Shown: positions 58,722-64,000 of the stretch, one piece after another
Layout: every line of letters begins with the position of its first letter
Numbering within the stretch: the first letter of the stretch is position 1
NCBI RefSeq assembly: GCF_000143885.2
Contig: NC_018581.1
Span: forward strand, 1,860,001-1,924,000
From: Gordonia sp. KTR9
GTDB taxonomy: Bacteria; Actinomycetota; Actinomycetes; Mycobacteriales; Mycobacteriaceae
Reading direction: 5' to 3'
DNA: 64,000 nt
Notes under the pieces: model-generated
Told to the model about the DNA's origin: nothing
What the model saw: the letters and a program-made list of their open reading frames with translations, nothing else
The model's database searches: none
Translations under genes and position numbers: made by a program

Positions 58722-59870
58722 TCAGGCGTCGCGACGTGCGAGCTCGACCGTGCGCTTGAGCAGATCGCTGATGGCGTCGAACTCGGTCAGGAATCCGTCG
58801 TGGCCGGTGTCGGAATGGACGACCTGGAGACCCCCGACGCAGTTGCCCAGCTCGTCGGCGAGTTCGACCTGCAGCCGAATCGGGTAGAGGCGATCGGAGT
58901 CGATGCCCCCGACGATCACCGGAACGGTGCATTCGTTGAGCGCCTTCGCGACTCCGCCGCGACCGCGACCGACATCATGGTGGTTGAGGACCTCGGTGAG
59001 GACGACATAGCTCGCCGGGTCGAAGCGGGACATCAGCTTCGACGCCTGGTGGTCGAGGTAGCTCTGCACGGCGTAACGCCCGCCGGTCAGGGGATTCTCG
59101 TCGCCCTGGGCGTCATTGGCGAATCGACTGTCGAGCTCGGGCTCGCTGCGATACATGAGGTGGGCGATTCGGCGGGCGATTCCCATGCCTTGCAACGGAG
59201 TTCGTCCGGTGCCGTGGTAGTCGCCGCCGCACCAGTCCGGATCGGCCTTGATCGCGGCGATCTGTGCGGACTGGATACCGATCTGGTCGGCGGTCGCGCG
59301 GGCACCGACGGCGAGGACGAGTGCGCTGCGCACCCGGTCGGGGTATTCGATGGCCCATTCGAGCGCGCGGGCGCCACCCATCGAGCCACCGAGAACCGCT
59401 CCGACGCTGCGGATTCCGAGTCGGTCCAGCAATGCCACCTCGGCGCGGACCTGATCGAGCACGGTGATCTGCGGAAAGCGTGATCCCCACGGACGGCCGT
59501 CGGGGGCGAGGGACGCCGGACCCGTGGATCCCTTGCATCCGCCGAGAACGTTGGCCGAGATGACGCACCACTCGTCGGTGTCGATCGCCTGACCGGGTCC
59601 GATCAGCCCGTCCCACCACCCGGCCGAGTCGTGGTCGGCATCGGCGGGTCCGGTGACGTGCGAGTCGCCGGTGAGCGCATGGAGCGTGAGGATCACGTTG
59701 TCGCGGGAGGGCGACAACGTCCCCCAGCGCTGGAACGCCAGGGTGACGTCGTCGATCCGTGCTCCGCTGTCGAGAGGCAGCGATCCGATGGGGATGCCGA
59801 CGAGTTCCCCGTCCGGGAGTGACTCCCAGTCGGGCTGATCAGACGCTGTCGCGTTCAGGTCGATACTCAC
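58722..59870 (-). CDS. metXA: homoserine O-acetyltransferase
   Basis: Activates homoserine with acetyl-CoA for methionine synthesis. 382-residue alpha/beta hydrolase fold: [12 protein letters not shown], the nucleophile elbow [15 protein letters not shown], the acid in [10 protein letters not shown] and the histidine in [14 protein letters not shown] start chosen; a TTG two codons upstream is possible. It lies 22 bases after metY, so the metY-metXA operon shares the SAM-IV riboswitch. Confidence 0.96.
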   Translation of the reverse strand: MSIDLNATASDQPDWESLPDGELVGIPIGSLPLDSGARIDDVTLAFQRWGTLSPSRDNVILTLHALTGDSHVTGPADADHDSAGWWDGLIGPGQAIDTDEWCVISANVLGGCKGSTGPASLAPDGRPWGSRFPQITVLDQVRAEVALLDRLGIRSVGAVLGGSMGGARALEWAIEYPDRVRSALVLAVGARATADQIGIQSAQIAAIKADPDWCGGDYHGTGRTPLQGMGIARRIAHLMYRSEPELDSRFANDAQGDENPLTGGRYAVQSYLDHQASKLMSRFDPASYVVLTEVLNHHDVGRGRGGVAKALNECTVPVIVGGIDSDRLYPIRLQVELADELGNCVGGLQVVHSDTGHDGFLTEFDAISDLLKRTVELARRDA

Positions 59871-59892
59871 CGACAAAGCTGCCTCACCTGTT

Positions 59893-61230
59893 TCACTTGG
59901 CCGCCGCGAATCCCTGTTCGAGATCGGCCAAGATGTCGTCGATTCCCTCGATGCCCACGGCCAGGCGCACCAGTCCGGGGGTCACGCCGGCGGCGAGCTG
60001 TTCCTCGGGGGTCAGCTGGCTGTGCGTCGTCGAGGCCGGATGGATGACCAGCGACCGCACGTCGCCGATGTTGGCGACGTGGCTGTGGAGGCTCAGTGCG
60101 TCCACGAACTTCTTGCCCGCGTCGACGCCGCCGGTGATCTCGAAACCGATGATCGCGCCCTGACCCTTGGGGGCGAGCTCCTGACCGCGCTTGAACCACG
60201 GCGAGGACTCGAGGCCGGCGTAGGCGACGGACTCGACCTGGTCGTGCTTCTCCAGGAACGCGGCGACCTTCTGTGCGTTGGCGACGTGGCGCTCGATGCG
60301 CAGGCTCAGGGTCTCCAGGCCCTGGGCGAGCAGGAACGCGTTGAACGGCGAGATGGCCGCACCGGTGTCGCGCAGCCACTGGACGCGCGCCTTGAGCGCG
60401 TACGCCGGTGCGCCGAGGTCGGCGAAGACCGCACCGTGGTAGCTCGGGTCAGGGGTGGTGAAGCCGGGGAACAGGTCTTTCCCGTCACGCTGGACCCGCC
60501 AGTCGAAGGTGCCGCCGTCGACGATCACGCCGCCGATCGCGGTGCCGTGTCCGCCGATGTACTTGGTGGCCGAGTGCACGACGATGTCGGCGCCGTGGGC
60601 GAGCGGGTTGATCAGGTACGGGGTGGCGACGGTGTTGTCGATGATGAGCGGTACGCCGTTGCGGTGCGCGACCTCTGAGATGCCCTTGATGTCCAGGATC
60701 TCGTTGTTGGGGTTGGAGATCGACTCACCGAAGAACGCACGGGTGTTGTCCTTGACCGCGGCCTGCCACGACGCCGGATCCTCGGGATCCTCGACGAAGC
60801 TCACCTCGACGCCGAGCTTGGGCAACGTGTAGTGGAAGAGGTTGAAGGTGCCGCCGTACAGCCGCGGACTCGACACCACGTGACCGCCGGTCTCGACGAT
60901 GTTGAGGATCGAGTAGGTCTCTGCGGCCTGACCCGATGCCACCAGCAATGCGGCGACGCCGCCTTCGAGCGCGGCGATCCGCTGCTCGACGGCATCCTGT
61001 GTCGGGTTCATGATGCGGGTGTAGATGTTGCCCGGTTCGGCGAGTCCGAAGAGGTTCGCCGCGTGCTGCGTGTCGTTGAAGACGTACGACGTCGTCTGGT
61101 AGATCGGCAGCGCCCGGGCGTTCGTCACCGCGTCGGCGGCCTGTCCGGCGTGGATCTGCTTGGTCTCGAAGCTCCAGTTGTCCGCTGGATTGGTGCCGTC
61201 GGCGAGAGTGCCGTCAGGGGCATCAGACAT
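59893..61230 (-). CDS. metY: O-acetylhomoserine sulfhydrylase
   Basis: 445-residue Cys/Met metabolism PLP enzyme that makes homocysteine from O-acetylhomoserine and sulfide. Active-site tyrosine/arginine region [19 protein letters not shown] Lys in [13 protein letters not shown], and the [10 protein letters not shown] segment. [21 protein letters not shown] is the typical N-terminus. Upstream leader contains the riboswitch. Annotated metC (Rv3340) in M. tuberculosis; metY is the functional name. Confidence 0.95.
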   Translation of the reverse strand: MSDAPDGTLADGTNPADNWSFETKQIHAGQAADAVTNARALPIYQTTSYVFNDTQHAANLFGLAEPGNIYTRIMNPTQDAVEQRIAALEGGVAALLVASGQAAETYSILNIVETGGHVVSSPRLYGGTFNLFHYTLPKLGVEVSFVEDPEDPASWQAAVKDNTRAFFGESISNPNNEILDIKGISEVAHRNGVPLIIDNTVATPYLINPLAHGADIVVHSATKYIGGHGTAIGGVIVDGGTFDWRVQRDGKDLFPGFTTPDPSYHGAVFADLGAPAYALKARVQWLRDTGAAISPFNAFLLAQGLETLSLRIERHVANAQKVAAFLEKHDQVESVAYAGLESSPWFKRGQELAPKGQGAIIGFEITGGVDAGKKFVDALSLHSHVANIGDVRSLVIHPASTTHSQLTPEEQLAAGVTPGLVRLAVGIEGIDDILADLEQGFAAAK

Positions 61231-61278
61231 GGCGATTGATCACTTTCTACGGTCGGCAGGGCCCACTCGACCCTGTTG

Positions 61279-61297
61279 GGGTCCGACCTTCGGACCC
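61279..61297 (-). other. hairpin in the metY leader
   Basis: GGGTCCG and CGGACCC around a 5-base loop, between the riboswitch and the metY start. Possible part of the expression platform. Confidence 0.5.
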
Positions 61298-61299
61298 GC

Positions 61300-61413
61300 G
61301 CTTGCCGGGGATCGTCAGCGCGATCCCGCAACCCGGTCATCACCCGGAGCACCCCACCGCGGATGGAGGGTTGCCGATCAGCCAGCCGGGGCTTGACGCT
61401 GATACTCATGACC
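61300..61413 (-). promoter_or_regulatory. SAM-IV riboswitch
   Basis: On the minus strand the leader reads GGTCATGAGTATCAGCGTCA, then AGCCCCGGCTGGCTG, CGGCAACCCTCC, CGCGGTGGGGTGC and GGGTGATGACC, the ordered conserved blocks of SAM-IV with outer GGTCAT/ATGACC pairing (61335-61413) and a downstream pseudoknot arm. Senses S-adenosylmethionine and turns down metY-metXA. The 3' boundary is approximate. TTATAT near 61423-61428 (minus strand) may be the promoter -10. Confidence 0.92.
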
Positions 61414-61679
61414 TGGCGACAAGGATATAACACGGATGTGAGGGCCTGAGAACCGTCCCGGTCAGGCCGCGCCCAACACTTGAGAAGGCCGGCGCGAGGG
61501 TGGAGTGTGCTGTCCTTTGACCGAGTGAAATCAGGCGTGGTCAGATCAATAGTGCCTGGTCACGGTCGTTAGCGGCCCTCAGTGTGCTGTCGGTTCCCCG
61601 ATCGCGGATCTAGCGTCGAACCAGCCCCGGCTGCGTCGGAACGTTCCGATCGGGTGGTCCGGGTTCGCCCAGGAGCGCC
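61414..61679. other. metY / cutinase-like gene intergenic region
   Basis: 266 bases upstream of both divergent genes. Apart from the metY -10-like TTATAT at its left end and the AGGAG ribosome site of the next gene at its right end, no gene or repeat is apparent. Confidence 0.5.
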
Positions 61680-63473
61680 ATGTCCGCGATCGCTCACCTC
61701 CGAACCCGACGCACCTCGCTCGTGATCGCCGCCGTCACCGCCGTCGCCGTCGCGGCGGCTCTCAGTCTGTCGGGTACCGCCCCGGCGGCGGCTGCCGAGT
61801 GCAGCGAGTCGGGCGCGGTGGTCATCGTCGCCGGTACCAACGACCCGGAGAGCGCCCATCTCGTCGGGGTCGAGCAGCGCTACACCGGGAAGATGCCGAC
61901 GGTGCGCGACGGTGAGGTGGTCGTCGTCGACGACCCCGGTAGTGCTTACCTCGCAGAGCCGAAAGACGTGATCTACGTCGATTACCCGACCACACTGTGG
62001 CCATTGGGTGCCGCGGGGTACGACGACAGCACCGCCCAGGGCAGGAGTGCGACGGCGTCGGCGATCGCGGGGTACCAGAAGCGATGCGGCGCCGAGTCCG
62101 ACATCGTGGTCGCCGGCTACTCACAGGGCGCCCGTGTCGCCGGCGACGTCCTCGCAGCCATCGGCAACGGCCGGAATGTCGACGAGGTCGTCGCGACCGA
62201 CGAGAACGGCGAGGTCATGCTCGACGAGAACGGCGCTCCGGTCCTCGTCACCATCGATTCGGACGGGATCTCCGGCGAGCTCTACGCCGACCCTCGACAA
62301 GCCGGTGACAAGACGGGGCGCGGCATCGAGCTGTCGTTGATCGGGATCATCCCCGGTCTGACGATGGCGGGGTCGCGAGGCGGGTCCGAGACCGACGGCG
62401 GGTTCGGGGAGCTCGAGGGCAGGGTGGTGTCCGTGTGCATCGACGGCGATCCCATCTGTGATCTGCCGGACCCGATCCACGACCCGATCGGCGCCATCGA
62501 CGGCCTCCTCGGCTACTTCACCAAGCACAACCTGTACCCGTTCCAGATGTATCGGGACCCGCGCACACCCGCCTGGAACGACGGGCGGAGCGTCCGATGC
62601 GAGCCGGAGTCAGCGGTCTGTATGGTCGCCGCGGATTCCGCGTTCGCCGAACTCGTGCGGGACTGGGCGCGCGATGCCGGGTACGGCGGCGTCATTGGGG
62701 ACTTCCTGTCCGGGCGTCCGACGATCGAGCTGCCGTACGGGATCGAACTCGCGAAGCTGCAGCCGGTGGTCAGGCTCGTGCAGGGTCTGCTGCCGCCGTT
62801 GCCGAAACTCGGGTACGGCGCCTACCTACCGGACCTCTTCGTCTTCGAGGACATCCTCCAGGGGATTCTCACGCTGTCGCCGGCGCGGTTCGTCGACGGT
62901 GCGACCGCACTGGCTGCGAGCCTCCGCAGCATCGTCTGGTTGCCGGTGAACTTCGTGCGGTACTGGGCGGGCGCGATCGTCGGGCCGGTGACACCGCGGG
63001 CCGGCACGGTCACGGTCCTCGCGGCGGATACGACGAGCCTGCGATCGTCCACGTTCGCACGGCTCGCGACCGCGACCGACGACGCCGCCGAGCCGGTTCG
63101 CGCCGGCTCGCCGACCGGGTCCGGTGCCCCGGCTGCACCGGTGACCGCGCAGCCCGGCCCGACCGATCCGGCTCCGGCGGTCGACCCGGCCGCCGATCCG
63201 TCCGGTGCGCCCGCCGACGCCTCCGGGAGCGACGAGCCCGGAGAGGAGCCCGCTCCGCCCTCGCGCGCCGACGAGGTTCCGGCCGCCACCGATCCGTCGG
63301 CGGACAACCCGACGGTGGACGATCCGTCAGCGGAGGACACCTCAGGAGACAACACCTCAGAACATGACACCTCGGGGGGCGAGACGTCGGGGAACGAGCC
63401 GGAGCCGTCCGGGCAGGGTGCCGGCGGGGAGCGCAGTGACCTCGAGGCCACGGGGTCCGAGGGCGGAGCCTGA
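61680..63473 (+). CDS. secreted cutinase/PE-PPE-domain-type esterase with disordered tail
   Basis: 597 residues. Signal peptide of about 39 residues (RTRRTSLVIAAVTAVAVAA, cleavage after AAAA). Serine-hydrolase core with the elbow VAGYSQGARVAG (Ser148), a candidate acid in CIDGDPICD and histidine in KHNLYPF, as in the cutinase-like and PE-PPE-domain esterases of mycobacteria. The last about 150 residues are Pro/Ala/Asp/Ser/Glu-rich and probably disordered. AGGAG lies 4 bases before the ATG. Likely acts on lipids or esters outside the cell. Confidence 0.8.
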   Translation: MSAIAHLRTRRTSLVIAAVTAVAVAAALSLSGTAPAAAAECSESGAVVIVAGTNDPESAHLVGVEQRYTGKMPTVRDGEVVVVDDPGSAYLAEPKDVIYVDYPTTLWPLGAAGYDDSTAQGRSATASAIAGYQKRCGAESDIVVAGYSQGARVAGDVLAAIGNGRNVDEVVATDENGEVMLDENGAPVLVTIDSDGISGELYADPRQAGDKTGRGIELSLIGIIPGLTMAGSRGGSETDGGFGELEGRVVSVCIDGDPICDLPDPIHDPIGAIDGLLGYFTKHNLYPFQMYRDPRTPAWNDGRSVRCEPESAVCMVAADSAFAELVRDWARDAGYGGVIGDFLSGRPTIELPYGIELAKLQPVVRLVQGLLPPLPKLGYGAYLPDLFVFEDILQGILTLSPARFVDGATALAASLRSIVWLPVNFVRYWAGAIVGPVTPRAGTVTVLAADTTSLRSSTFARLATATDDAAEPVRAGSPTGSGAPAAPVTAQPGPTDPAPAVDPAADPSGAPADASGSDEPGEEPAPPSRADEVPAATDPSADNPTVDDPSAEDTSGDNTSEHDTSGGETSGNEPEPSGQGAGGERSDLEATGSEGGA

Positions 63474-63602
63474 CCCGCCGCTCGAAGCCACTGCGTGATT
63501 CGACGCCGGCCGGCGCCGGGACCACCTCGCGGGTATGGGCCTGTGAATGAACTCACCGGCGGGTGAGGAATCAGTGCCGGCCGGCCAGGGTTGGCATGAA
63601 CC

Positions 63603-64000
63603 GTGTCTGACGCTCTTTCGACCACCGATGCCCCGGCCGACGTCTCGCTGACGAATCGGTCCACCGCCCCGGAGGCCAACCCCGGGGGTACCGTCTCGGG
63701 CGGCGTGTCCCGGCGGGTGCGTCGCTGGACGATTCTCGCCCTCGCGCTGGGTGGTTTCGGGATCGGCACGACAGAGTTCGTCGCGATGGGGCTGCTGCCC
63801 AACATCGCCGGATCGCTGGGGGTGTCCGAACCGACTGCCGGACACGTCATCTCGGCATACGCGATGGGTGTGGTGGTGGGCGCTCCGCTGATCGCGGCGC
63901 TCACGGCGAGGATGTCGCGACGCACGCTGCTGATCGGACTGATGGTGGCGTTCACCGTGGGTAACCTGGCCACGGTCCTCGCGCCGGACTACGGACTGCT
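63603..64000 (+). CDS. MFS transporter, 3' end outside window
   Basis: First about 132 residues of a major facilitator. A Ser/Thr/Ala-rich N-terminus of about 40 residues precedes helix 1 (LALALGGFGIGTTEFVAMGLL), helix 2 (HVISAYAMGVVVGAPLIAAL), the motif-A-like RMSRRT loop, and helix 3. TTEFVAMGLLPNIA is typical of the DHA1/AraJ-type efflux family. GTG start without a clear ribosome site. The reading frame is open to the window edge. Substrate unknown. Confidence 0.82.
   Translation, partial: MSDALSTTDAPADVSLTNRSTAPEANPGGTVSGGVSRRVRRWTILALALGGFGIGTTEFVAMGLLPNIAGSLGVSEPTAGHVISAYAMGVVVGAPLIAALTARMSRRTLLIGLMVAFTVGNLATVLAPDYGL

Overview
The window is one contiguous stretch of a high-GC actinobacterial chromosome, most likely Gordonia or a close relative in the Mycobacteriales. 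The evidence is gene content and order: eccC4, rplM, rpsI, glmM, glmS, nnr, alr, tsaE/B, rimI, tsaD, groES, groEL1, whiB3, sigD, rsdA, guaB2, guaB3, choD, guaA, imuA'/imuB, acrA1, dnaE2, trmL, folD, metXA and metY follow, with gaps, the order known in Mycobacterium tuberculosis from about Rv3447c down to Rv3340. GTG starts, 4-base start/stop overlaps and starts that look leaderless are common. I saw no rRNA or tRNA gene, insertion sequence, prophage or CRISPR array.

Layout. 1-10.3 kb: 3' part of the ESX-4 ATPase and its accessory protein, ribosomal proteins L13 and S9, glmM, a HAD hydrolase, and three coupled genes of helical, ESX-effector-like or unknown proteins. 10.3-19.4 kb: glucosamine-6-phosphate synthase, NAD(P)HX repair, then a tightly overlapping run alr-hydrolase-tsaE-tsaB-rimI-tsaD (cell wall D-alanine and tRNA t6A). 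19.4-25.4 kb: CIRCE-controlled groES and groEL1, WhiB3, a hypothetical protein, SigD and its membrane anti-sigma factor. 25.4-34.4 kb: guaB2, guaB3, ChoD-like oxidoreductase, biotin ECF transporter bioYMN, guaA. 34.4-39.6 kb: a divergent PspC-domain membrane protein and PspC-fused two-component system, and a membrane Ser/Thr kinase.

39.6-53.8 kb holds the most notable set: three LexA-type SOS boxes, in front of an Rv2578c-family radical SAM protein, imuA'-imuB, and dnaE2. Between imuB and dnaE2 lie a pRiA4b ORF-3/UPF0158 fusion, a D-threonine aldolase/D-serine dehydratase-like enzyme, the acyl-CoA reductase AcrA1, and a divergent nickel/cobalt sensor and efflux pair (nmtR/ctpJ). 53.8-64 kb: DUF167 protein, TrmL, threonine dehydratase, FolD, DUF3017 protein, an actin-fold membrane protein, metXA and metY behind a SAM-IV riboswitch, a secreted cutinase-like protein, and the start of an MFS transporter.

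Besides genes there are several repeat signals: a 7 x 15-bp in-frame array inside a response-regulator receiver domain, a 3 x 21-bp array across the end of ctpJ, a 4-unit array after guaB3, and GGTTGAGCC-type dispersed repeat fragments embedded in the bioY and imuB reading frames.
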